DNA of 11,263 nucleotides from an uncultured Campylobacter sp. GTDB taxonomy: Bacteria > Campylobacterota > Campylobacteria > Campylobacterales > Campylobacteraceae. Shown in pieces: positions 1 through 6,782 of this stretch (positions are counted from its first letter, which is position 1; each line of letters begins with the position of its first letter). The position numbers and the translations under genes were made by a program. The notes beneath the pieces were generated by a model that saw only the letters and a program-made list of their open reading frames with translations, was not told the origin of the DNA and did no database searches. The DNA is taken from NCBI RefSeq assembly GCF_938017775.1, contig NZ_CALIIU010000027.1:1-11263 (forward strand), given 5' to 3'.

Positions 1-18
1 AATGCAGATAAGGCCTTT

Positions 19-552
19 ATGCTTATATGGATACATGTGGCTGCGATATTTTACGTCCTTTATGCTTTAATCGGATTTTATTTACAGATAAAATATCACA
101 TAGACTGGGAGACGCGTCAGATTATACCCGCTATTTTTATCGCTATTCCGGTGGCGATAATAACATATAATGCAAATCCGGAATTTGACGCCGATGAGAC
201 CGTATATCTACCGGCACCAAAATCGCAAACAAAAATTAGCGGAGCCATCGCTGATAAAATTTCCGGCGAGCAAAATTTTAACAAAACAAACGGCGAGGCG
301 CAAGCTACCCAAGATGAAGCCGCTAAATTTGAGCAAAAATTTAATGACGCGAGCCTTGAAACAGAATCTATCCAAAGCAAAGAGGAAGCGCTAGAGTACG
401 GCAAAGCTCTAGCACGAATTGCAAAAAATTTAAAGCAAAAATATCAACTTCACCGTTTGATCAGATTTACTTTCGCGAGTTTTGCGACAACGGTTTTTTT
501 TGATTTTATTTTTACCAAATTCGTACGAATTACACTGGGCGTTTATAGTTAG
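19..552 (+). CDS. Unidentified membrane protein, N-terminal part (frame broken at a T8 run)
   Basis: I do not recognise the family. The 177 residues read as two hydrophobic segments near the N-terminus (about 5-22 and 35-50), then a hydrophilic Ala/Glu/Lys/Gln-rich stretch (about 60-140) that could form coiled coil, then a third hydrophobic segment (about 148-170) near the end. This suggests an inner-membrane protein with a large soluble loop. The start is uncertain: ATG at 19 has AAGG five bases upstream, but the frame is open to the window edge, so the true start may lie outside. The last codons after the T run at 494-501 (residues about 160-177) are probably not native. Removing one T joins this frame to the ORF ending at 838, giving about 272 residues with roughly six membrane segments. 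It converges on kefB. Confidence 0.55.
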   Translation: MLIWIHVAAIFYVLYALIGFYLQIKYHIDWETRQIIPAIFIAIPVAIITYNANPEFDADETVYLPAPKSQTKISGAIADKISGEQNFNKTNGEAQATQDEAAKFEQKFNDASLETESIQSKEEALEYGKALARIAKNLKQKYQLHRLIRFTFASFATTVFFDFIFTKFVRITLGVYS

Positions 553-838
553 CGCCGTTTGCACGATTATATTTTTCTTTTCAAAACGCAGATACAGCAA
601 ACTTTTCGTAGAAAATCCCGAAAAAAGCAATACGATTTTCGCGATAGAAAATTTTGCGATTGTGACGCTAGTTTTGTATCTCCCACTCTCGGAATTGCTC
701 TTTTCTCAAGGACGAAGTTACGATAATATGGCTCTGATTCTTGGGTATCTGTATTTGCCGATAGCTCCGATATTGTTTATAACGACCATCGTTTGCCTAG
801 CACGCAACTTAAGCGTTTGTAAAGAGATAAAAGAGTGA
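482..838 (+). CDS. C-terminal part of the same membrane protein, in the next frame
   Basis: This open frame overlaps the end of the previous one in the +1 frame. Its only early start is TTG at 482, with no recognisable Shine-Dalgarno sequence, so independent translation is doubtful. The product has three clear hydrophobic segments (a His-Trp-Ala-Phe-started helix, a Leu-rich helix near the middle, and a Leu/Ile/Pro-rich helix near the end) and a short charged tail ending in KEIKE. It follows naturally on the upstream frame: a 7-T instead of 8-T run would read ...TTVFLILFLP... straight into it. I infer that this is the second half of one gene, either switched off by slipped-strand mispairing, mutated, or affected by a base-calling error. 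No family is recognised. Confidence 0.5.
   Translation: MRQRFFLILFLPNSYELHWAFIVSAVCTIIFFFSKRRYSKLFVENPEKSNTIFAIENFAIVTLVLYLPLSELLFSQGRSYDNMALILGYLYLPIAPILFITTIVCLARNLSVCKEIKE
494..501 (+). repeat. Homopolymer T8 tract at a frame junction
   Basis: Eight consecutive T sit exactly where the first membrane-protein frame passes into the second. With seven T the two frames fuse; with eight the product ends at 552. Homopolymer runs are the usual basis of slipped-strand phase variation in Campylobacter, although G/C tracts are the better-known type there. Confidence 0.6.
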
Positions 839-1129
839 AATTAGTAAAATTTAAACGAATTTTTAAATAACTTTATCGCTCAAATATATTTCATCAGCTC
901 CTTATCGGAGTATCCCTTTGCCGTGGAATGACAGCTTAAATTTAGAATTTAAATCAATCCAAAGCAGCACTTTGCGTCTTTAAATTTGCAAGCCCACCAT
1001 TTAAATATATCTATTTATCTACGTTCATTAAAACGCTTTAAATTAGCTGAGTATAGAAGTAAGAAAATAAAGAGCGTGGAGATTTTAGGCATAGCAAATG
1101 CGTTTAAATTTGATCTTAAACGCTCAAGG
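839..1129. other. Gene-free gap between converging genes
   Basis: This is 291 bp of AT-rich sequence between the end of the membrane-protein gene and the end of kefB. I see no credible ORF, no tRNA-like cloverleaf and no repeat array. The only structure worth noting is the inverted repeat at 1100-1123 beside the kefB stop. Confidence 0.6.
1100..1123 (-). terminator. Inverted repeat just after kefB, possible terminator
   Basis: GCGTTTAA and TTAAACGC form a perfect 8-bp stem around an 8-base loop, beginning 6 bases past the kefB TAG. The position fits a 3'-end hairpin for kefB. There is no proper T run after it on either strand, and half the stem is A/T, so intrinsic termination would be weak. 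Confidence 0.35.
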
Positions 1130-2761
1130 CTACTGCGTTAGCTTGCATTTCAGCGCCTCTTGTAAAAGCGCATTGGCTACTACTCTCTCCTTTTTTACGA
1201 AGATAAAATTTTCGCCGTATTCGCTCTGCAGCTCGCTTTGTGGATCGGCACCCGTATGCATCACTATGATATTTGCTTTTAAATTAGAGCCGTTTAGCAT
1301 CTTGGCGACAATGTCGAGCTTTTGCTGATTTGCGATCGTTAGGATGATGACCGACGCATCGCGCGCATGCAGCTCGTCGATCGCAGTTTTTTGCATTATA
1401 TTTACAAAGTATATATTCTCGCCGCGCGATTTGCCCAGATCCACAAGCTCTAAATCGCTCTCAGCGACTACATATAGCAGCCCCTGATCTTTAAGGCGCA
1501 GCACCACTTCCTGCCCTATCCTGCCGTAGCCTGCTACAATGATATGATTTTTCATCGGCGGGATTTGAGTTTTATGCTCCTCATCCTCGAGCTTTTCAAC
1601 TTTAGACTCGAAACGGTTGGCGATTTTGTTTAAATTCTTAAGAATAAACGGCGTTAAAATCATCGTCGCGGTTACGACTGTAATTAAAATTTGCCCGTTT
1701 TCCTTACTTAGCATATCGCGGCTCATCAACAGCGAAAAGATCGCAAGCGCAAACTCACCTATCTGACATAGCGATAGCGCCGCTTTTAGCGCTATCCTTT
1801 TGCCGGTCGAGAGAAATAAGATCGCGTAAATCACAACCGTTTTAAGCGCCATTATAACGATAATAGCGAGCAGGATCAGCCCATAGTGCGAGACGATGAC
1901 TTCAAAATTTATCTGCATGCCAATCGTGATGAAAAAAAGCCCCAGCAGTATGTCTCGAAACGGCGTCAGATCGGCTTCTATCTCGTGTTTATACTCGGTT
2001 TCTGCGATGAGCATGCCTGCGATGAACGCGCCCAGCGTGTACGAAAAGCCAAAAACATGCGCCAAAAAGCTAGCCCCCACGACGGTAAAAAGGATGGTCG
2101 CGATGAAAATTTCTTTAGAATTTGTCCTTACGACGTAGTAGAGGAAGCGGTTAAAAGCAAATTTACCGAGCACGAAAAGGATCACTACCACTATAGCGGC
2201 GCTTACGGCAGTTTTTAAGATAAGATAATTAACAGGGGTATTGTCAGTTGAGCCGAATATGTCAATCATCAGCAAAATAGGAATGACGGCGAGGTCTTGA
2301 AATAGCAGGATGCCAAGCACCTTGCGCCCGTAGTTTTGGTTGATTTCGCCTGTTTCGTTGAGCGTTTTTAGCACGATCGCCGTAGAGCTAAGCGCGAGCG
2401 CAAGCCCGACGATCATCACAGTCTTTATATTTCCACCGAAAGCTTGATCGATGATGAGCGCTAAGATAATGCCAGTGCCAAGCACTTGGAGTATGCCGTT
2501 AAAAAATACGTCCTTTTTCATACTCATCAGGTGATGGAAGCTAAACTCAAGCCCGATAGTAAACATCAAAAAAACGATGCCGAATTCTGCTAACTCGGAC
2601 ATATGAGCATTTTCAACGCTGCTTAGGCTATATATCTGCGAAAAGCACACACCCGCTACGATATAGCCGATGATGGTGGGAATTTCAAAAATTTTAAAGA
2701 CAATATTTAGCACTATCGCAAGCGCCGTGATCGCAAGAAATAGCTCTATGACAAGCTCCAT
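1130..2761 (-). CDS. kefB: KefB-type monovalent cation/proton antiporter (CPA2) with RCK domain
   Basis: Inner-membrane antiporter of the CPA2 family, 543 residues. Members exchange K+ (or Na+) for H+; KefB/KefC protect against electrophiles by acidifying the cytoplasm. The first ~385 residues are a string of hydrophobic helices holding family hallmarks: FQDLAVIP at 154-161, LGAFIAGMLIAET at 243-255, the KefC-like loop HEIEADLTPF at 259-268, and QIGEFAL at 333-339. After a charged linker (about 385-404) comes a Rossmann-type RCK/TrkA-N domain, with nucleotide-binding motif GYGRIG at 411-416 and a following acidic residue near 434. It is somewhat shorter than E. coli KefB/KefC (about 600), lacking the extended tail. 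ATG at 2761 is preceded by AAGGGAG three bases away. The ion and the glutathione control are inferred from the family; other CPA2 subfamilies (e.g. Na+/H+) cannot be excluded. In C. jejuni this gene follows hspR; here a 485-bp gap with its own likely promoter separates them. Confidence 0.9.
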   Translation of the reverse strand: MELVIELFLAITALAIVLNIVFKIFEIPTIIGYIVAGVCFSQIYSLSSVENAHMSELAEFGIVFLMFTIGLEFSFHHLMSMKKDVFFNGILQVLGTGIILALIIDQAFGGNIKTVMIVGLALALSSTAIVLKTLNETGEINQNYGRKVLGILLFQDLAVIPILLMIDIFGSTDNTPVNYLILKTAVSAAIVVVILFVLGKFAFNRFLYYVVRTNSKEIFIATILFTVVGASFLAHVFGFSYTLGAFIAGMLIAETEYKHEIEADLTPFRDILLGLFFITIGMQINFEVIVSHYGLILLAIIVIMALKTVVIYAILFLSTGKRIALKAALSLCQIGEFALAIFSLLMSRDMLSKENGQILITVVTATMILTPFILKNLNKIANRFESKVEKLEDEEHKTQIPPMKNHIIVAGYGRIGQEVVLRLKDQGLLYVVAESDLELVDLGKSRGENIYFVNIMQKTAIDELHARDASVIILTIANQQKLDIVAKMLNGSNLKANIIVMHTGADPQSELQSEYGENFIFVKKERVVANALLQEALKCKLTQ

Positions 2762-2790
2762 TAGCTCCCTTTTTTGTAAGATTATGCATA

Positions 2791-2808
2791 AAATTTAGCG
2801 CTAAATTT
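2791..2808. promoter_or_regulatory. 18-bp perfect palindrome in the kefB upstream region (candidate operator)
   Basis: AAATTTAGC-GCTAAATTT is an uninterrupted perfect palindrome of 18 bp, about 30 bp before the kefB start codon. It lies directly next to a consensus -35 hexamer on the minus strand (TTGACA, 2816-2811). With a 17-bp spacer the -10 would be TTTTAT at 2793-2788. A better hexamer, CATAAT at 2786-2781, sits at a too-long 24-bp spacing. The palindrome would thus sit in the promoter spacer. The regulator is unknown. AAATTTA words are common in this genome, so part of the symmetry may be composition. Confidence 0.4.
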
Positions 2809-3246
2809 ATTGTCAAATTTTACATTATCCGCGACCATTTACCGGAGGCGATAATCGATGAAATCTATCTTTTCATATAAATTTACGGGTAAATTTTATA
2901 ATGTGATTTTACTAAAATCCCGCTTAAAAATAGAGAAATTATGTCGCACTTTATCGCTAAATTTAGAGGTTCGCGACAAAATTTTAAAGCCTAGCACGAC
3001 TTGAAATTTTAAATTTTAAAGCTAAATTATATAAGACGGCTTTTAAATTTAATCGCAAGCAAATTTACCTGGGTTTGTTTGGCGAGACTTTAAATTTAAC
3101 GCGCCCACAAATCTGCACTGAAAATCAAAATTTATCGCTTGAATCTGCGCTTAAGAGGCGATCTTGCTTTTTGATAGCATTAAAATTTCAGCTTATAGCG
3201 CTAAGATCTCGATTTTTGTTAAGCTTTAATCTTTATCTCGCAGACT
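2809..3246. other. AT-rich intergenic region between hspR and kefB
   Basis: This region is dense in AAATTTTAA-type words. Apart from the doubtful 48-codon ORF at 2858-3004 and the kefB promoter hexamer at its left edge, I see no gene, RNA or repeat array. A frame at 3075-3281 overlaps the hspR 3' end and looks like chance. No strong terminator is visible after the hspR stop. Confidence 0.5.
2858..3004 (+). CDS. Possible small basic protein (48 residues), doubtful
   Basis: This short open frame begins with ATG at 2858 and has GGAGG nine bases upstream, ending at TGA 3002-3004. The product is Lys/Arg/Leu-rich (start MKSIFSYKF, end KILKPSTT) with no signal peptide, cysteine pair or motif I recognise. 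It lies between hspR and kefB on the opposite strand. The good Shine-Dalgarno match is the only positive argument. The AT-rich codons and lack of any known relative make a chance ORF more likely than a gene. Confidence 0.2.
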   Translation: MKSIFSYKFTGKFYNVILLKSRLKIEKLCRTLSLNLEVRDKILKPSTT

Positions 3247-3558
3247 TTATTCTGTCTCTCCGTCAAGCTCTAAAATTTTAGCCCGCAGCTCCTCGATCTC
3301 GCGCTCATACTCGGCGATCCTTTCTTGCAGGCGAAAGATCACATCCACGCCCGCAAGATTGACGCCGAGCTCCTTTGTAAGGTTTAAAATCATGCGTATG
3401 CGGTCCATATCGTGCGCCGAATATAGTCGCATATTGCCCTCGGTGCGACCCGGGCTCACAAGCCCTTCGCGCTCGTATTGACGTATTGTTTGAGGATGAA
3501 TATCCAAGACCTTCGAGACTATCGATATGAGATAAACCGGCTCGTCGTAATCATGCAT
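3247..3558 (-). CDS. hspR: HspR, MerR-family heat-shock repressor
   Basis: Cytoplasmic DNA-binding repressor of chaperone genes, 103 residues. The N-terminal winged helix-turn-helix is typical of MerR proteins: LISIVSKVLDIHPQTIRQYE (10-29) followed by EGLVSPGRTEGNMRLYS (31-47), where the recognition helix and wing lie. From about 70 to 99 a charged heptad-like helix (QERIAEYEREIEELRAKI) forms the dimerisation coiled coil. No cysteine effector site as in metal-sensing MerR proteins is present. It is the second gene of the cbpA-hspR operon: GGAGG (3570-3566) begins directly after the cbpA stop, seven bases before ATG 3558, so translation is probably coupled. In Campylobacter and Helicobacter HspR represses cbpA-hspR, dnaK and clpB operons through HAIR-like sites. 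A matching site lies at 4531-4551, implying autoregulation. Confidence 0.93.
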   Translation of the reverse strand: MHDYDEPVYLISIVSKVLDIHPQTIRQYEREGLVSPGRTEGNMRLYSAHDMDRIRMILNLTKELGVNLAGVDVIFRLQERIAEYEREIEELRAKILELDGETE

Positions 3559-3570
3559 TTTGGTGCCTCC

Positions 3571-4485
3571 TTATAGCTTTTGCAGCGCGTCTTTGACGTC
3601 CTCATCCAGCGAATCGACGTCGGGAAGGACGACGTTTACCACAGCATATAGATCGCCTAAAATTTTACTTTTGCGATTTTGCACGCCGTAGCCTTTTAGG
3701 CGGTATTTCTGCCCGTTTTTGGTATTTTTAGCGATCTTTATCGTAGCGCTTTTGCCGGGCGTCGAAATTTCTACCTTTCCGCCAAACAGCGCCGTTTTTA
3801 AAGGAACGTCGATTTTTTTGAAAAGATCGTCGCCTTCGCGCGTGTACTCGGCACTTGGCGCGATTTTTATCTCTAAAATTAGATCGCCGCTTTGAGCACC
3901 TGATTTTTGTCCCTTGCCCCTTATGCGCAGCTTCTCGCCCGCATTTATACCCGCGGGTACTTTAAATTTAACCGTCTCCCCGCCCACGCGCACGCTCATC
4001 TCGCCGCCTTGTATCGCGGTCTCAAAAGGAATTTCAATCGAGCTGTGCGTATCTAGGCTCTGTGTGCCGCCAAATCCGCCGCCGAAACTGCTGCCGCTAA
4101 AGCCACTAAAACCCTCGCCACCACCGAAAGAGCTGAAACTAAATCCGCCACGTGAGCCTGCGCTTTTTGCGCCGAAAGAGCCGCCGAAAATGCTATTTAG
4201 GATGTCGTTTAGATCGCCCATGTTTGCCGAGCCCTGCGCGAAATCGTGGAAATTCTGCCCGCCGAACATCTCGTCGCCATGGCGGTCATACTGCGCCCGC
4301 TTTTTCTCGTCGCTTAAAATTTCATACGCGGCGTTGATCTCTTTAAATTTATCCTCAGCTCCTGGTTCTTTATTGATATCCGGGTGATACTTGCGAGCCA
4401 GCCTGCGGTAAGCTTTTTTAATCTCCTCGGCGCTTGCTGATTTATCCACGCCTAAGGTTTCGTATAAACTGCTTGTGCTTGCCAT
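3571..4485 (-). CDS. cbpA: CbpA, class B J-domain co-chaperone
   Basis: DnaJ-like co-chaperone, 304 residues, that stimulates the ATPase of DnaK and delivers unfolded substrates in the cytoplasm. The J-domain spans about 5-69 with the invariant HPD at 34-36 and the flanking YRRLARKY helix. A Gly/Phe/Ser-rich linker follows (about 101-140, repeated GGGF/GFSG units). Two beta-sandwich substrate-binding domains then follow (about 148-212 and 218-288), with the typical GGE...VPAGI...GEKLRIRGKG pattern. The CxxCxGxG zinc-finger repeats of true DnaJ are absent, which makes it the CbpA/class B type of normal length. ATG at 4485 has TAAGGA five bases upstream. It is the first gene of the cbpA-hspR operon, transcribed divergently from htrA. 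The promoter and HAIR operator directly upstream point to HspR control. Confidence 0.93.
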   Translation of the reverse strand: MASTSSLYETLGVDKSASAEEIKKAYRRLARKYHPDINKEPGAEDKFKEINAAYEILSDEKKRAQYDRHGDEMFGGQNFHDFAQGSANMGDLNDILNSIFGGSFGAKSAGSRGGFSFSSFGGGEGFSGFSGSSFGGGFGGTQSLDTHSSIEIPFETAIQGGEMSVRVGGETVKFKVPAGINAGEKLRIRGKGQKSGAQSGDLILEIKIAPSAEYTREGDDLFKKIDVPLKTALFGGKVEISTPGKSATIKIAKNTKNGQKYRLKGYGVQNRKSKILGDLYAVVNVVLPDVDSLDEDVKDALQKL

Positions 4486-4516
4486 TTTAATCCTTAAAAT
4501 TTTAAAATTTATGTAG

Positions 4517-4546
4517 ATTATATCATAAAACTTTAGTGAGTGTCAA
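4517..4546 (-). promoter_or_regulatory. Consensus sigma-70 promoter of cbpA-hspR
   Basis: On the minus strand TTGACA (4546-4541) and TATAAT (4522-4517) are separated by 18 bases, both perfect matches to consensus. The expected start is near 4510, giving a leader of about 25 bases that contains the cbpA Shine-Dalgarno site. Campylobacter promoters usually lack a recognisable -35, so this would be an intrinsically strong promoter, as expected for one held down by a repressor. Confidence 0.8.
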
Positions 4547-4551
4547 TCAAG
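4531..4551. promoter_or_regulatory. HAIR-like HspR operator overlapping the cbpA -35
   Basis: CTTTAGT-N7-AATCAAG matches the HspR inverted repeat consensus CTTGAGT-N7-ACTCAAG at 12 of 14 positions with exactly the right 7-base spacing. One mismatch lies in each arm. The site covers the whole -35 hexamer and much of the spacer of the cbpA promoter, so bound HspR should block RNA polymerase. The repressor gene itself is the second gene of the operon. Confidence 0.75.
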
Positions 4552-4600
4552 TTTGCTAAATTCTATTTATAAATTTTAATTTTGCGTTAAGAATATATTA

Positions 4601-4623
4601 GCGGACAAAATTTATAATTCCGC
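4601..4623 (+). promoter_or_regulatory. htrA promoter -10 flanked by an inverted repeat
   Basis: TATAAT at 4613-4618 is the likely -10 of htrA, placing the start near 4625, about 29 bases before the ATG. No -35 consensus is visible at 16-18 bases, which is normal for Campylobacter vegetative promoters. The hexamer sits between GCGGA (4601-4605) and TCCGC (4619-4623), a 5-bp inverted repeat with a 13-base spacer that could be a regulator site. Confidence 0.5.
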
Positions 4624-4653
4624 CAAAATTTCATTATCACAAAGGAAGCAAAA

Positions 4654-6075
4654 ATGAAAAAATCGATCATCATATCGATAGCTTTAGCAGGTGCGCTTTT
4701 TGGCGCCAGTATCGACATTAAAGAAGCTCCAAGCAATTATGAGCGCGTAAATCCGGGCTTTAATCAAGATGTCGTGCTTTCGTATCACAGCTCCGTTGCG
4801 GACGTGAAAAAATCCGTCGTAAATATCGCGACTAAAACCAAGATCAAAGCAGGCAACAGCCCGATGTCACAGATGTTTGACGATCCGTTTTTTAAGCAAT
4901 TTTTCGACTTTGACATTCCGCAACAACAAGAGCGCGAGGGAAGCTCACTAGGCTCTGGTGTCATCATCTCCGAAGACGGCTATATTGTCACAAATAATCA
5001 CGTAATAGAAAATGCCGACGAAATCGTAGTTACACTACTAGAAGGCGATAAAGAGTATAAAGCCAAGGTAATCGGCACCGACCCTAAAACCGACCTTGCA
5101 ATCATTAAAATCGACGAAAAAAACCTCTCTGCGGTTAAATTTGCCGACTCGTCCAAGGCTATGGAGGGCGATATCGTCTTTGCTATCGGAAATCCTTTCG
5201 GCGTGGGCGGCACCATCACTCAAGGCATAATCTCGGCGCTAAATAAAAACAACATCGGGCTAAATCAATATGAAAATTTCATCCAAACCGACGCTTCGAT
5301 CAATCCGGGCAACTCAGGCGGCGCGCTGGTGGATAGTCGCGGCGCGCTTTTGGGAATAAATTCCGCTATTTTAAGTCGCGGCGGCGGAAATAACGGTGTA
5401 GGCTTTGCGATCCCTTCAAATATGGTAAAAGAGATCGCTGAAAAACTCATCACAAACGGCAAGATTGAGCGTGGCTTTATAGGCGTCACGATCTCGGATA
5501 TGTCTAAAGACCAAAAAGAGCTCTATGAAAGCAAAGAGGGCGCACTAATCTCAAGCGTCGAAAAAGACATGCCTGCCGATAAAGCAGGCATCAAGCGCGG
5601 CGATTTGATCACCAAAATAAACGGCAAATCTATCAAAAACGCCAACGAGCTAAAAAATTTAATCGGCTCAATGGCTCCAGGAAGCTCAGTGGATGTAGAA
5701 TTTGAGCGCGACGGCAAAAGCAAGAGTACAACTATCAAGCTAGACGCGATGAAATCCGACTCCACCACCTTAGGCTCAGCCGGCGAGGACTCGAAAAGCG
5801 CAATAGAGGGGCTAAAGCTAAGGACGTTAAATGATAGCTTGCGCCGCAAATATAACCTCGACGACGATGTCTCGGGCGCCCTCGTCTTAAGCGTCAAAGA
5901 TGGCTCAAAAGCCGATGATTACGGCTTTGAAGTAGGCGATGTAATCATCCAAGTTGGTCAAAACGATGTCAAAAGCTCAGACGATTTCGATCGATACATC
6001 AAAGATTACAAAGGCAAAAAGACCTTAGTCTGGGTTATCAGACGCGGAATTCCGCAAGGTCTTGTAATCCGCTAA
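4654..6075 (+). CDS. htrA: HtrA/DegP periplasmic serine protease and chaperone
   Basis: Periplasmic protease-chaperone that degrades or refolds misfolded envelope proteins; C. jejuni HtrA is also secreted and cleaves host E-cadherin. The 473-residue product starts with a signal peptide (MKKSII..., hydrophobic core to about 15, likely cut after Ala18). The trypsin-like domain (about 45-265) carries the full triad: His116 in TNNHV, Asp147 in KTDLAI, and Ser221 in PGNSGGAL. Two PDZ domains follow (about 273-365 and 385-470), with a Ser/Asp-rich linker at 365-383. Length and order match the DegP/DegQ class rather than single-PDZ DegS. ATG 4654 has AAAGGAAG 5 bases upstream. It is divergent from cbpA with its own -10 at 4613-4618. 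No cotranscribed gene follows; an 878-bp gap comes next. No missing residue or frame break is seen. Confidence 0.95.
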   Translation: MKKSIIISIALAGALFGASIDIKEAPSNYERVNPGFNQDVVLSYHSSVADVKKSVVNIATKTKIKAGNSPMSQMFDDPFFKQFFDFDIPQQQEREGSSLGSGVIISEDGYIVTNNHVIENADEIVVTLLEGDKEYKAKVIGTDPKTDLAIIKIDEKNLSAVKFADSSKAMEGDIVFAIGNPFGVGGTITQGIISALNKNNIGLNQYENFIQTDASINPGNSGGALVDSRGALLGINSAILSRGGGNNGVGFAIPSNMVKEIAEKLITNGKIERGFIGVTISDMSKDQKELYESKEGALISSVEKDMPADKAGIKRGDLITKINGKSIKNANELKNLIGSMAPGSSVDVEFERDGKSKSTTIKLDAMKSDSTTLGSAGEDSKSAIEGLKLRTLNDSLRRKYNLDDDVSGALVLSVKDGSKADDYGFEVGDVIIQVGQNDVKSSDDFDRYIKDYKGKKTLVWVIRRGIPQGLVIR

Positions 6076-6078
6076 GTT

Positions 6079-6117
6079 CTTCCGCCAGGCTTTAGCGGCA
6101 AGAAACGCGAAAGCGTT
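6079..6117 (+). terminator. Two small hairpins after htrA, possible weak terminator
   Basis: CTTCCGC (6079-6085) can pair with GCGG-C-AAG (6095-6102) with one bulge, followed by AACGC-GAAA-GCGTT (6104-6117), a perfect 5-bp stem with a GNRA-type loop. Only AAAATTTAA follows, not a T run, so termination is uncertain. Confidence 0.35.
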
Positions 6118-6284
6118 AAAATTTAACCGCGACAAGCCCAGGACAAAGCATTAGCGGAGCTTGCGAATAAGCTAGCAGAATCTTTTGAGGTTTTGGACTT
6201 TTTGACAAGCGGAATTTCGAGCTTTCGAGCGTAAGAGATACATAAACTATAAAAATGGGCTTTTGGCGAGCATTAAAAGTTGCC

Positions 6285-6398
6285 GGAAGCCTTCCTGTTA
6301 TTTAAAGCATCTGAAAGCCCTCTGTTATTTTAAACAGCTCCGAAAGCTATTTGCCATTTCAAACACCGCTGAAAGCCTAGATTTCGCTTGAAATTCTT
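6285..6398 (+). repeat. Degenerate 28-29-bp tandem repeat, three to four units
   Basis: Units begin at 6285, 6313, 6342 and 6371, each with G(G/A)AAGC near its start. The first three continue with a shared pattern of TGTTATTT/TGCCATTT then AAA-CA/GC-CT. Unit two and unit three are exactly 29 bp, unit one 28 bp. The fourth shares mainly GAAAGCC and is more diverged. The units abut directly with no spacers. Confidence 0.5.
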
Positions 6399-6734
6399 AG
6401 AATTTTACTTTTTTGCTTTTGTTTTCACTTATAATTTTTAAAATTTAACTCTCCGCGCCGCTACTTTATCGTTTTTATCGCCTCGTCTGGGACTGCTTTA
6501 AAATTTTAATCTCTTTGCTAACAACATACCGCAGAAGTATGTGCTTCTAACCTAGAATTACTTCAAATTTTAATCCCTCTCGTATATTGCTTCACTTTAA
6601 ATTCTACAAATACAAATTTTATAAAATCTATGTCCTACCCTATTTCTCGATATCAGAAACTACTACCTTTTTATTCTATCACTTTTTCCAGCTATGTCAC
6701 TTCTTGGGAATTCCGCTGGTTAAATTTTAAGGTC

Positions 6735-6750
6735 GGAATTTTAAAATTCC
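6735..6750. repeat. Perfect 16-bp palindrome
   Basis: GGAATTTT-AAAATTCC is perfectly symmetrical and lies about 200 bp before the autotransporter start. A shorter GGAATTCC palindrome occurs shortly upstream, near 6709. It could be a dimeric regulator site; no function is shown. Confidence 0.45.
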
Positions 6751-6782
6751 ATCATTTTGTAATCGTAATTTTTCGTTTAAGC

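Noticed and set aside
839..1129. tRNA or small RNA gene in the gap
   Set aside because: No cloverleaf arms, TTCGA-like T-loop or CCA end seen; only a weak hairpin near kefB.
1886..2218. Plus-strand open frames inside kefB
   Set aside because: Antisense to well-conserved transmembrane coding sequence, charged nonsense-like products, no start signals.
3075..3281. 68-codon plus-strand frame running into the hspR 3' end
   Set aside because: No ATG-based start with a Shine-Dalgarno site, overlaps hspR antisense, and the product resembles no family I know.
3914..4387. 157-codon plus-strand frame inside cbpA
   Set aside because: Pro/Lys-rich product is the complement of the Gly/Phe linker and J-domain codons; no independent support.
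4654..6075. HtrA as a catalytically dead paralogue
   Set aside because: All three triad residues (His116, Asp147, Ser221) and the GNSGG motif are present.
6285..6398. CRISPR array
   Set aside because: Units are contiguous with a ~29-bp period and no unique spacers, and the repeats are strongly degenerate. No cas gene nearby.
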